52,330 nt of DNA from Bifidobacterium sp. (GTDB taxonomy: Bacteria > Actinomycetota > Actinomycetes > Actinomycetales > Bifidobacteriaceae): the NCBI RefSeq assembly GCF_022640935.1, contig NZ_JALCCV010000002.1, positions 1 through 52,330 on the forward strand, in the 5' to 3' direction. Numbering within the stretch: position 1 is the stretch's first letter; every line of letters starts with the position of its first letter. Position numbers and translations under genes: made by a program. Of this stretch, positions 1 to 7,427 are shown in pieces. Under the pieces are notes generated by a model, which worked only from the letters and a program-made list of their open reading frames with translations, did not search any database and was not told the DNA's origin.

Positions 1-70
1 AATTCTCCCGGCTGTCAGCCAACAGCCTGACCGCCCGTTCTTTGAACTCCTTGGTATATCTCGTACTCAT
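1..70 (-). CDS. IS3-family transposase OrfA, N-terminal fragment (cut by window edge)
   Basis: The minus strand reads MSTRYTKEFKERAVRLLADS and then runs off the window. A basic start followed by R/K-Y-T-x-E-F-K-x-x-A-V-R-L is the opening of the helix-turn-helix domain of IS3-family (COG2963/HTH_Tnp_1) OrfA proteins, which bind the element ends. Only 23 codons are visible, so it cannot be said whether orfB follows or whether the element is intact. The ATG is preceded by a GGAA-containing stretch. The rest of the element would lie to the left of base 1. Confidence 0.75.
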   Translation of the reverse strand, partial: MSTRYTKEFKERAVRLLADSREN

Positions 71-119
71 AATTCCATCATTCCTTATCGAGGGGAAATC
101 AGGAACAAAACCCAGTCCA
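1..119 (-). mobile_element. Insertion sequence, left end only (IS3 family, inferred)
   Basis: This is the segment from the putative OrfA fragment out to a TG dinucleotide at 119-118 on the minus strand, which starts TGGACTGGG, a plausible IS3-type terminal start. The other end is outside the window, so neither the inverted repeat nor the target duplication can be confirmed. The boundary is inference only. It falls inside a short reading frame (85-159) that could be a host gene cut by the insertion. Confidence 0.4.
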
Positions 120-159
120 TATCATTGAGTTTGGCCTGAGTGATTTTTTCGTGCATCAT
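85..159 (-). pseudogene. Short reading frame, possible 5' remnant of a gene interrupted by the IS
   Basis: Immediately after the stop of the gene at 161-625 there is a full-strength ribosome site, AAGGAGG (172-166), six bases before ATG 159. The frame reads MMHEKITQAKLNDMDWVLFL and stops after 24 codons at 85-87. A good ribosome site on so short a frame, just where the IS end is expected, suggests the third gene of an operon (with 622-987 and 161-625) truncated near codon 14. It could instead be a genuine tiny protein or chance. The product is not recognised. Confidence 0.35.
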
Positions 160-160
160 G

Positions 161-625
161 TCATGCCTCCTTCACGGTGAGGTGCACCGTGTTGGCACTC
201 GGTGTGATGGTGAGTGTGGAAGAGTTGTTGAGAGTGATGGTGATAACACCACCGTTGTAAGTCCCCGAAACATTTCCCGTGCTGATGACCGAGTGCGAGA
301 GTCCCGAGACTTTGACCGCGTGTAAGCTGATGGCTCCTCCTGCAAGCACGGCTGACACACTCAGTGAAAGTTCATTGCCTGTCTTGGCGGGGGTGCTTGT
401 CCACACCATGCTGCGATCGTAGATCTGCCAACCACCTGTAGTTTTTGGCTCCCACGAGTATGCGGCGGTCATCTCCTGCTCTGCGGTCATGTCATGTATG
501 AGCACCGCGTATGCGCGTGTAGTGCCTGTGGCTGCTGCTGCGGTGAGGGTGTGTACCGTGTATGCACCGAGCGTGGCGAGCACTATGACGAGGGTTGATA
601 TCAAGATGGTGATTTTTACTCTCAT
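161..625 (-). CDS. Unknown membrane-anchored or secreted small protein of the integrated element
   Basis: 154 residues. Residues about 5-25 form one hydrophobic segment after a short basic start (MRVK), so the protein is either exported or anchored with its C-terminus outside. An Ala/Thr-rich stretch follows, then a region rich in Ser, Thr, Gly and Val with alternating hydrophobic residues, which suggests a beta-sandwich. I see no LPXTG motif, lipobox or catalytic motif and do not recognise the family. The start ATG overlaps the stop of the upstream gene by four bases (622-625), so the two are translationally coupled. It belongs to the lower-GC integrated element beside the integrase. A cell-surface or fimbria-like role would be a guess. 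Confidence 0.6.
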   Translation of the reverse strand: MRVKITILISTLVIVLATLGAYTVHTLTAAAATGTTRAYAVLIHDMTAEQEMTAAYSWEPKTTGGWQIYDRSMVWTSTPAKTGNELSLSVSAVLAGGAISLHAVKVSGLSHSVISTGNVSGTYNGGVITITLNNSSTLTITPSANTVHLTVKEA

Positions 626-987
626 GATTCTGCCCCCGTGCGCATCTGCTCTACGAGGTCGGCATTATCATCATTGATGATGCTTTCCACCACCTCATGC
701 GCGGCTTTCAGATGGCGCGGTAGTGATTCAGTGATTTGCTCTACGCTCATCCCGCCGTGATGCATCTCTACGATGAGATTTTTGCGTTCCTCGGCATGGG
801 TTGTGTATGCGTGGGTGCCTGCATAGCGTGCAGAATATTCTGCGGTGTGTCCGGTATTTCTCCACTCTTCCTCTATGAGGTCTTCAAAAATGCCGCTCAT
901 GGTGGCACCTGTCTCTGCGCTCATGACCCTCAAGTGCTGTCTTGCCTCGCGCGAGATTTCCAGCCTGATATCGATGTTATCTGTCAT
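622..987 (-). CDS. Ribbon-helix-helix-like small protein, possible regulator
   Basis: 121 residues. The N-terminus has an alternating strand-like stretch (D-N-I-D-I-R-L-E-I) followed by two helices containing a glycine turn (A-E-T-G-A-T-M-S). This is the layout of MetJ/Arc-type ribbon-helix-helix DNA-binding domains. The remaining 80 residues are charged and helical without a recognised domain. The ATG has a clear AAGGAG ribosome site. A 32-bp near-perfect palindrome (1004-1035) lies 17 bases upstream of the start, where an autorepressor operator would be expected. It is coupled by ATGA overlap to the anchored protein downstream. The RHH assignment is by eye; an accessory mobilisation or antitoxin role is also possible, but no toxin-like partner is visible. 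Confidence 0.55.
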   Translation of the reverse strand: MTDNIDIRLEISREARQHLRVMSAETGATMSGIFEDLIEEEWRNTGHTAEYSARYAGTHAYTTHAEERKNLIVEMHHGGMSVEQITESLPRHLKAAHEVVESIINDDNADLVEQMRTGAES

Positions 988-1003
988 CCTTCTTTCTCCT
1001 TAT

Positions 1004-1035
1004 GTGATATGGGTGAGGAACCTCATCCATATCAC
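1004..1035. promoter_or_regulatory. 32-bp palindrome, candidate operator of the RHH-like gene
   Basis: Arms 1004-1018 (GTGATATGGGTGAGG) and 1021-1035 are inverted copies with one G-T mismatch and a two-base centre. The site sits between the presumed promoter and the ribosome site of the gene starting at 987. The tiny centre and the absence of a T-run argue against a terminator and for a protein-binding site. Binding by the adjacent RHH-like protein is inference. Confidence 0.5.
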
Positions 1036-1146
1036 CTATCTAACAAAAGGCGATTTTGGGATGATTTTTGGCATGATTTCGCATGTACACGGGTGCGGGA
1101 ACCGTGAGTGTTGCCGTGGAACTTCACTGTTCCACTTAAAAGAAGA

Positions 1147-2391
1147 TTATTCTTTTTCCCATTCCGCGTTGAGGAAGCCTTTCATGTTTTCGCCGTGCTC
1201 GAATAGTGCGGGGAGTTTCGCCATAGTTTTCTTCTCGAATCCGCTGGCAAGGTGCGCATAATATTCGGTTGTTCTTGCGTCGGTGTGTCCGAGTATCGGG
1301 CGTATTTCCTCGATGGTTGCACCGTTCATTACCAGTAGGCTTGCCACGACGTGGCGCATGTCATGCAGTCGCATTCCTGAATCTATTGTGGCGGTCTTTT
1401 CGTGCGTCTTGGAATATTTGGTTTTAAGGGTCTTCCAACGTTCCAGTTGTGTCTGCTCTCTGAATGGTGTGCCGTGGTCAGTCATGAAGCATATGCCGTC
1501 ATAGTCGTATGGCAGATGGAACCTGTTGAAAACATGGTCTTGCTGCCATATGTAGAGGTTGAAGAAGTTTTCTGCCCATTCAGCCGGTACACTGATTTCG
1601 CGCCACCGCTTTGAGTTGCTTTTCGTCCATTCCACCAGATGCCATTTACCGGTGGCTGCGTCCCTGTCATACATCTTGCTCACGGTGAGTGTGGTGTTCT
1701 CGAAATCCCTGTCAAGAAGGTGCTCGAACGCTTTCCATTCAAGACCGCGTATTTCTCCCGCTCTCAGTCCCAGTGATGCAGCGAGTACCATCCCGTATTC
1801 CGTGCTGAGCGTGGATATGTGTTTTCCTGCGTAGTCGAGTAGCCATATACCCATAGCGATGCGCTTGGTGATATGTTGTTCGTTCGCATCCCGTGCCTTG
1901 CTGATGTATTTAGGTTTCTCCACCATATCGAGCGGGTTATATTTGATGTATCGCTTTTTGAGGCAAAAATCGAGGAACTGATGCAGTTCGCTATACACCT
2001 GATTGGGTAGCCGACCGTGATCGCCCTTGCTTGCCTTTCTGGTGGCTCGTTTGATTGCCTCGCATGCCGTGGCGTCCAGTTCGCTGATGCGTGTGGTCAT
2101 ATATGGTTCGAGATAGCGGTTGAGACGGTCTTTCTTGCGTGTGAGGGTGTTCTGCCGCCGGTCTCCACCCTCCAGCCATTCGTAGTATTTACCCAGCATG
2201 GTCTTCACGGTGTTGTGGCTCTTGCCTTCTGGATTTTCGAGATACCGCTTCAGTGCCTTGTCTCGATTTCGTTTTGCCTTGTCTTCGGTGAGTCCCTGCC
2301 CCTCGATGATTCTGCCGAAGCGTCCTGCGGGATATCGCGCTATATACGTGTGCCGTGTGTCGCTGTAAAAGATTGTGCCGTCGCCATACAT
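1147..2391 (-). CDS. Tyrosine-type site-specific integrase
   Basis: 414 residues, a normal size for phage/ICE integrases. The N-terminus is an arm-binding region, residues about 60-150 a core-binding SAM-like domain, and the C-terminal half the catalytic domain. Visible catalytic motifs are Arg in GLRAGEIRGLEW, H-D-M-R-H (His and second Arg), GHTDARTTEYYAH (His of the H/W position) and the nucleophile Tyr in TEYYAHL. The gene lies directly beside the 3' end of tRNA-Ala and is transcribed away from it, the usual arrangement for an element integrated at a tRNA 3' end. It would recombine attP with the tRNA end. Two tandem 12-bp repeats just upstream (2409-2432) could be arm-type sites. No excisionase is visible. 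The reading frame is intact, so it may be functional. Confidence 0.93.
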   Translation of the reverse strand: MYGDGTIFYSDTRHTYIARYPAGRFGRIIEGQGLTEDKAKRNRDKALKRYLENPEGKSHNTVKTMLGKYYEWLEGGDRRQNTLTRKKDRLNRYLEPYMTTRISELDATACEAIKRATRKASKGDHGRLPNQVYSELHQFLDFCLKKRYIKYNPLDMVEKPKYISKARDANEQHITKRIAMGIWLLDYAGKHISTLSTEYGMVLAASLGLRAGEIRGLEWKAFEHLLDRDFENTTLTVSKMYDRDAATGKWHLVEWTKSNSKRWREISVPAEWAENFFNLYIWQQDHVFNRFHLPYDYDGICFMTDHGTPFREQTQLERWKTLKTKYSKTHEKTATIDSGMRLHDMRHVVASLLVMNGATIEEIRPILGHTDARTTEYYAHLASGFEKKTMAKLPALFEHGENMKGFLNAEWEKE

Positions 2392-2408
2392 GGCAACACC
2401 CTATCATT

Positions 2409-2432
2409 CTCCACCGATTTCTCCACCGATTC
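2409..2432. repeat. Two tandem 12-bp repeats upstream of the integrase, candidate arm-type sites
   Basis: Units 2409-2420 and 2421-2432 both read CTCCACCGATT plus one variable base. They lie between the integrase start and the tRNA 3' end, where attachment-site arm repeats are commonly found. Function is inferred from position. Confidence 0.45.
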
Positions 2433-2441
2433 AAAGACAAA

Positions 2442-2479
2442 GAAAAACCCCGAACCGTTGAAATGCCAACGGTTCGGGG
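2442..2479 (-). terminator. Rho-independent terminator of tRNA-Ala
   Basis: A perfect 13-bp stem (2448-2460 with 2467-2479) and a six-base loop are followed on the minus strand by TTTTT at 2447-2443. It lies eight bases past the tRNA 3' end and before the integrase gene, so it insulates the element from tRNA transcription. Confidence 0.88.
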
Positions 2480-2486
2480 TAGAAAG

Positions 2487-2559
2487 TGGAGCTAGGGGGA
2501 TTCGAACCCCCGACCCTCTCCATGCCATGGAGATGCGCTACCAGCTGCGCCATAGCCCC
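2487..2559 (-). tRNA. tRNA-Ala (anticodon GGC)
   Basis: The 73-base gene reads GGGGCTATGGCGCAGC at its 5' end. The acceptor arm GGGGCTA pairs with TAGCTCC (one G-U), the D-stem is GCGC/GCGC, the anticodon stem TCTCC/GGAGA encloses the loop ATGGCAT with anticodon GGC, and the T-arm contains TTCGAAT. The discriminator is A and the CCA end is not encoded. Its 3' half is the probable attachment site of the neighbouring integrase. The gene itself is intact, as expected because such elements restore the tRNA sequence on integration. Confidence 0.95.
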
Positions 2560-2935
2560 GAACTTCACCTATATGGTTCGTTTTGAACCTTTGATAGGTT
2601 ATAACACGTCCCTCGTTCCGGCAAACGCGGCGTGTCGAGTGGGCGTCTGATCCCTTGCAATATGGCGAATATGCCTGAGGAGTGTGATATGCCTCTGCAG
2701 CTGGGTGCTCGTGGCGCTTGGCATAATGATGTTTGCCAAGCTCGCTTGTTATGGAGAATCGAGCACTTTTTCGCCGCGAGGGGTGGCGAGCCAACCGATC
2801 TTTTTTATCTCGCGTCGCTCAGGTCTGGCGGCATGTTTTTCCCATAGCTGGAACTGCGCCCTTTGTCGTAAATTTCATTGTGCGCCGAACGAGTAGAGGC
2901 AGCGCACTGCCGCGGCCGCATTGTGCGCCCGGCCG
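2560..2935. other. Non-coding stretch between tRNA-Ala and the GNAT remnant
   Basis: No reading frame here has a ribosome site, a recognisable protein or credible codon use. On the tRNA side it should contain the tRNA promoter: TATAGG at 2573-2568 on the minus strand, eight bases before the tRNA 5' end, is a possible -10. One inverted repeat is visible, GCTTGGCA at 2716-2723 and its complement at 2734-2741. Otherwise nothing was identified. Confidence 0.5.
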
Positions 2936-3264
2936 CTACCGTTTCACGAGTGTTTCGGCGAAAGTGTATTCGCAAAATCCTAGCTGCCGGTACAGTGATC
3001 CGCCGGATTGCCGACGGTCATCATCGGGTCGATATGATTCCATCCTTGCCTCGCGAGCGTGGTGCGGAACCATGCGATGAGGCGGGTTGCGCAGCCTTGC
3101 CGTTGGCGGCTCGGCATGGTGACGACATACGCGAACAACGGGCCGATAGATGTTTCCGTTACGATGTCCGCGGCAATCGGCTCGCCGTTTTCAATAATCG
3201 TGCCGCTGGCCTCGGCGATGATTTGACCATATTGCCCGGCAAGGGTTCGGCGCACCCTGCACTC
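2936..3264 (-). pseudogene. GNAT acetyltransferase remnant (5'-truncated and frameshifted)
   Basis: The minus strand encodes a GNAT-like acetyl-CoA-binding core: T-M-P-S-R-Q-R-Q-G-C-A-T-R-L-I (motif A, R/Q-x-x-G-x-A) followed by GWNHIDPMMTVGNPADH. The expected ending L-Y-R-Q-L-G-F continues only in another frame: a single base is missing near 2996-2998, after which the frame reads LYRQLGFCEYTFAETLVKR and stops at 2936. The N-terminal part of the fold is absent because the sulfotransferase pseudogene ends at 3267. Both genes thus appear to be decaying together. The upstream limit is approximate. Confidence 0.7.
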
Positions 3265-3266
3265 GC

Positions 3267-5055
3267 CTACGCGAAGTAGAAGCCTTTGAAATCGTACTGG
3301 TAGACGCGGTAGATGATGTTCTTCATCACTGACATCTTCCATTGGCTGATCAGATCGCCCTGCGCGTCGTAGACGCCGAAGATTCCGGGAACGCCGGAAT
3401 CGATCAAAATCGTCCCGTCGTCCAGCTCCTGGGCGCTGCTGACGATCGGCGAGAACGGCACCTTGAAGGATTGCACGAGCTTGTACGTGCCGGCGTTTTC
3501 GTCGACCAGGTATTTGTAGTAGTTCGAGTGCGTGCCTTTCGCGAAACTGGTTTAGATGTCGGCGTTGTTCGCACCCCAGTCGTAGTCCGGCCGCGTGTTG
3601 CTCATGCCGTAATTGTTGTCGAACATATAGAGGTAGTACTGTCCGTCCGGCAGACTCGGATCCCGCTCGTACGTGATTGTGTGCTGGCCGCCAGTCGCCG
3701 GGGCGTCGCCGTCTTGGGCGAGCAGATACTGAGCGAACGCGGTGTTCTTCCAGAAACTCTGCTGGCCGATCATGTAGTCGATGCTCGGGTCGGTTTCAAG
3801 CGAGTCGAGCTTGATCGCGGTCGAGGTTTCGCGCGAGCTGACGATGGCGCTGCCGTCGGGCAGCAGCTGGATCGTGTTGAGATGCAGCCAGTCCTTCTTG
3901 CCGGCCCCCGGTATCTGCGCTGGCCTCCTGGCTGGCATCCGAGTTTGCCGAATCTCCTGAGGCTCCCGAATCGCTCGAGCCGGACGACGACGTGCTCGCG
4001 CCGCCCATCGAGGCGAAGGCCGTGGAGTCCATATACGACTGGTACAGCTTGCCCATGTCGACCAGCTCGCTCACCTTGCCCGAATCGGTGTCGATTTTGA
4101 TGATCTTGTCCTGCACGGTCTTCTGTCTCTCGTCGGTGGCAAGCACGACAAGATCGCCATTGGCGTCCAAGGCATAGTCATGGTGCAGTATGTAATTGTC
4201 GCCGGTGGAAAGGAATTTCTCGATCCTGCCCAGGCTGTTCATGCCGACGATGCATTTGGTGGAGACACTGAAATACATCAGGTCATTCTTGAACAGCAGC
4301 CGGTGGGCGCGGTAGAAGAGGATCGGGATCTCGCCGCGCAGCACTCCGTGCGTGTCGTAGTAGAAAAGGTAGTCCTGTTCGTCGCTATCGTTGCCGAGAA
4401 TCGCGTAGAGACCATTGCCCAAGTCCTGCCCGGTGTTGCGCTTGGTGGCGGTGAGCCGGATCTCCTCGTTCCCTCAGGCCTTGGCGCTGCGCTTGGTAAT
4501 CGTTCTGGTGTAGCTTTCGCCGTTCTGGTAGGTCACGGTGATGATGACGTTGTTCTGTTCGCCGGGGATCAGCCCGATCGCTTGGAATTCATGGGTGGTC
4601 TGGTAGGTGTCGCCGCCGTTCGGCGTAGCTGCGAAATCCGGGTAATCGGTATGCCGAGCGCTTACTCGGTAGCTGATTTTGGCGGGCCTGTCGGTGGTGA
4701 AGTAGACGTACAGGCCGGTGGTGCTCGTTCCGTACGGATTCTCCTTGGTGTAGATGCTGTCTTCGGTATGCTCGGACTTGCCGCGATCCTTGGCCAGCGC
4801 GTCGTCGGCCTGTTTCTGATAGTCGGCAGTGTAGATCTCGGCCACCTTGTCGTTGATCTTCTCAATTCTGTTCTCGGCCAGAGCCGAGTTCACCGGACCC
4901 CAGACGATCGGCACCAGAGCAGCGAGCACGAGGACCGCCACGCCGAATATCAGCGTCTTGCCCGCACGGGTATGCAGCAGAAATCGTCTGAAATGCTGAA
5001 TGCGTTGCCCAGCGTTGTTCGGAGCATTGTTCTGAGCCGATTGAGACGAGGCCAT
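3267..5055 (-). pseudogene. Aryl-sulfate sulfotransferase (ASST), broken by two stops and one frameshift
   Basis: Reconstruction gives about 595 residues, the usual size of bacterial ASST, which transfers sulfate between phenols without PAPS. Residues 1-50 hold a basic start and a membrane anchor (FGVAVLVLAALVPIVW). A beta-sandwich N-domain and a propeller follow, with the conserved-looking motifs Y-I-L-H-H-D-Y-A-L-D, D-W-L-H-L-N-T-I and I-V-S-S-R. Three lesions are visible: an in-frame TGA at 4476-4474, a +1 in a run of five C/G at 3905-3909, and an in-frame TAA at 3554-3552. The sequence on either side of each lesion stays recognisably in family, so decay looks recent. The ATG at 5055 still has an AGGAAAGGA ribosome site. 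A Ser/Gly-rich linker (GGASTSSSGSSDSG) precedes the frameshift. Confidence 0.82.
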
Positions 5056-5329
5056 GACTGTCCTTTCCTGCCTAGTCGATCAGGCAGCGACGTATTTCAA
5101 GAAGCGTTCTCAGCCATTCTTACCTTCCAATATGAGGATTTCGCTTGTGGCGAGCTGAACGCAGCCGCAAGGTTGCCTCATACCAGTCATTGAGTATCAT
5201 GACAACAGTGAGGTAATGCCTGATGCTTCGGAGCGGACGCATGGCAGTCGCTGAGTCGACGGGCACCGGATGGGGGTCATCTTTCGACGTGCAAACGACG
5301 GATTTCGGCATCGAATTTCTTTGATCGCT

Positions 5330-5824
5330 CTAGCCCATTGTGATATCGCGGCGGCCCGCATCGCGCTTCACCTTGTCGATCGCGATCACCAGCGCGACGA
5401 TCAGCGTTTCCGGCCCGTCGCCGAATACGTTGATTTCGTAGGAATCGCCCCAGGAGAGCCAGCGTTTGCTGATTTGCGCGACTTGCACGCCGCCGCGGGC
5501 CACGCTGAAATTCATGTCCCACCAGTCGCCTTCAACATCCAGCCCAACCGCGTCGATCCGGTACCGCGGCCGAAAGAACGAGAACTCCTTGTCGATGGTG
5601 GCGACTTGCGCGCCGCCCACGAAGACGCTGAAATGGGGGAGCAGGCTGAGCATGGTCTTCTCCAGGCTGGCTACTTCATTGCCGTATGGGTCGGTGATGG
5701 AGAACGACTTGGGAATGCGCAGGAAACTGCCGTCGACCTGATAGCGCACATTGCCGACGGCGTCGGTGACGGTGAAGTGTTCGGCCAGTGAGAACACCTG
5801 CTGCTTGATATATAACTGCCCCAT
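5330..5824 (-). CDS. LURP-one-related (tubby-like, DUF567/YxjI) protein
   Basis: 164 residues from ATG 5824 (MGQLYIKQQVFSLAEHFTVT), with AGGGGC just upstream. A much longer in-frame extension exists but has no family resemblance and no ribosome site. The pattern F-x-V-T-D-x-x-G-N-V-R-Y-x-V-D-G, then S-I-T-D-P-Y-G-N-E-V-A-x-L-E-K, is the repeated beta-hairpin of the LURP-one/YxjI family, a closed beta-barrel around one hydrophobic helix. The C-terminal E-T-L-I-V-A-L-V-I-A-I-D segment matches that helix. Biochemical function in bacteria is not established. It is a monocistronic unit facing the decayed sulfotransferase. Confidence 0.75.
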   Translation of the reverse strand: MGQLYIKQQVFSLAEHFTVTDAVGNVRYQVDGSFLRIPKSFSITDPYGNEVASLEKTMLSLLPHFSVFVGGAQVATIDKEFSFFRPRYRIDAVGLDVEGDWWDMNFSVARGGVQVAQISKRWLSWGDSYEINVFGDGPETLIVALVIAIDKVKRDAGRRDITMG

Positions 5825-6091
5825 ATGTGCCCCTGGCCCCTGCCATTGTGCTATTGGTATGCCAAGCCTAGCAGAAGAATGGCCGTGGGAACATTGACGC
5901 GAGGCACTTTGATACATTCGGTTCGACGTTCCTTTCCTCGCGCCCTTCCTCGTCATTTCGTTACGCGAATGAGGCGTTTCCCATGAACATGCCGAAGAAC
6001 GAGACCTGCTCGTTGGTTCGCCACACCAATGAGCGGTTTTGCGTGACGAAGGTACAGACGCCCGCGCCTGCATTGTGTTGTCATCGGCCGG

Positions 6092-7132
6092 CTACCGGCT
6101 GAGCCGCAGATAACGATGCAGATGCCGCAAACCCATCGCATCAAGACCGTCGCCTGGGTCTTCTGGCAACGCATCAAGCCGGCGCTGGGCCTGCGCGGAG
6201 TCCAGCCGCATGCCGATGGCGACGAATTCGCCCGGAATCGCCGGGCTCGCCATGGGCGCGATATGGATAGAGCGCCCGACGAGGTTGACGATATACCCTG
6301 CGAGTTCATGCGTTTTGGCCCTGCGCGGCTCGCGCACGGTGATGCGTCCCTTCATTCGATAGGCGTCGGTCGGCGGGTTCTCCAGCAGCTCAACCAAGGC
6401 CGAAGGTGAGACGGGCCCGGGCAGCTCGACTGAAGCGGAATGTGCGTGATGATGCGCGTGCGGTTGGCTGCCGCGCAGCAGCTGCGCGATGGGCAGCTCG
6501 TCCTGCGGGTCCTCGTTCGAGGCCACATCGAAGATGAGACCGGGGTCGATTATGCCGTGATCGGCGAGCGCGAATTGCGCATCGGGGTTGCGCATGCGCA
6601 CGCGCGCCTCGATGCGCTCGATGATTTCCGTGCGCGACGGCGCGTCGAGCATATCGGTTTTAGCAATGACGATGAGATTCGTGGCCGCGTAGCGAGCCGG
6701 CGGATCGCGTTGCATGTCGACGGTATGGAAATGCTCGAGAGCGTCGATCACCTCGACGATGCCGCCGGGGCGGATATGCGGTGCCTTGCTGAAATGGATG
6801 ATCCGCGACAGCGCGATCGGGTCGGCGAGGCCGCTGGCTTCGATGATGATCGCGTCGAGCCGGAGCTTGGGCCGCGCGAGCGTGGTCAGCGCGTCGTCCA
6901 GGCCACCGCCGTCGGGCATGCAGCACAGGCAGCCGCCAAAGATCGACGCCGTCTTGTCGACCTGTCCGGAGACCAGGGCCGCATCGACATTGATGGCGCC
7001 GAAATCGTTGATGACGACGCCGATGCGCGCTCCTTCCCGGCGCAGCAGATGATTGAGCAGCGTCGTCTTTCCCGCGCCGAGATAGCCGGTTAGCGTGATG
7101 ACGGGAACGTTCCATGCAGTGTAACGAGCCAA
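6092..7132 (-). CDS. COG0523 (CobW/ZNG1-type) GTPase, putative zinc metallochaperone
   Basis: 346 residues. The start is TTG 7132, with AAAGGG six bases upstream; the next residues run directly into the family start. Motifs in order: Walker A GYLGAGKTT (residue about 16), the COG0523 hallmark GGCLCCMPDG (C-x-C-C metal site), E-A-S-G-L-A-D-P, and A-K-T-D as the guanine-specificity motif. A His-rich stretch HAHHHAH lies about two thirds along and a CobW C-terminal domain follows. Members insert or deliver metal, often zinc, into client proteins. A near-perfect Zur-type box sits at 7154-7168, just before the ribosome site, so zinc-starvation induction is likely. No B12 genes are adjacent, which disfavours a cobalamin role. 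Confidence 0.88.
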   Translation of the reverse strand: MARYTAWNVPVITLTGYLGAGKTTLLNHLLRREGARIGVVINDFGAINVDAALVSGQVDKTASIFGGCLCCMPDGGGLDDALTTLARPKLRLDAIIIEASGLADPIALSRIIHFSKAPHIRPGGIVEVIDALEHFHTVDMQRDPPARYAATNLIVIAKTDMLDAPSRTEIIERIEARVRMRNPDAQFALADHGIIDPGLIFDVASNEDPQDELPIAQLLRGSQPHAHHHAHSASVELPGPVSPSALVELLENPPTDAYRMKGRITVREPRRAKTHELAGYIVNLVGRSIHIAPMASPAIPGEFVAIGMRLDSAQAQRRLDALPEDPGDGLDAMGLRHLHRYLRLSR

Positions 7133-7153
7133 TGAGCACCCTTTCTTCTTACA

Positions 7154-7168
7154 TGATAATCATTCTCG
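7154..7168. promoter_or_regulatory. Zur-type box upstream of the COG0523 GTPase
   Basis: TGATAATCATTCTCG matches 14 of 15 positions of the actinobacterial Zur pattern TGAnAATnATTnTCA, recalled from general knowledge. It ends ten bases before the AAAGGG ribosome site of the gene starting at 7132, so it overlaps the expected transcription start region. Regulation by Zur (or another Fur family member) is inference. Confidence 0.7.
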
Positions 7169-7289
7169 ATAGACAAGCGGAAAACCGGGCGCTTCAACGG
7201 TCCGGAAATGCCATACAAGGCCGTGTCGAGCATTGCCCCATCGCCAGTGCCAGGCGATGCTGGCCGGTGCTTTCGATACGATAATGGCC

Positions 7290-7313
7290 GGAAACGGAAA
7301 CGGAAACGGAAAC
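7290..7313. repeat. Hexanucleotide microsatellite, four perfect GGAAAC units
   Basis: Four exact tandem copies of GGAAAC lie between the divergent genes at 7132 and 7428, 115 bases before the phosphatase start. Simple repeats in a promoter region can change copy number and alter spacing. Confidence 0.85.
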
Positions 7314-7427
7314 GCCACTGGTTCGCATGAACATGCGTTTGGGCGGCGCAAGACGGACGATCGCCGACGAATTTCCGACAGATCGCCGACGGGGAAGACA
7401 GGGAGACAGGAATGGCGGGAATAGACA

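Noticed and set aside
2632..2896. Short plus-strand frames next to tRNA-Ala
   Set aside because: They lack ribosome sites, overlap one another in three frames, and have no family-like sequence.
3796..3938. Programmed frameshift at the C5 run in the sulfotransferase
   Set aside because: No slippery heptamer with a downstream structure is visible, and the neighbouring stops make decay the simpler explanation.
4474..4476. In-frame TGA of the sulfotransferase as a selenocysteine codon
   Set aside because: The gene also has an in-frame TAA and a frameshift, the family has no selenoprotein members that I know of, and no hairpin signal is obvious.
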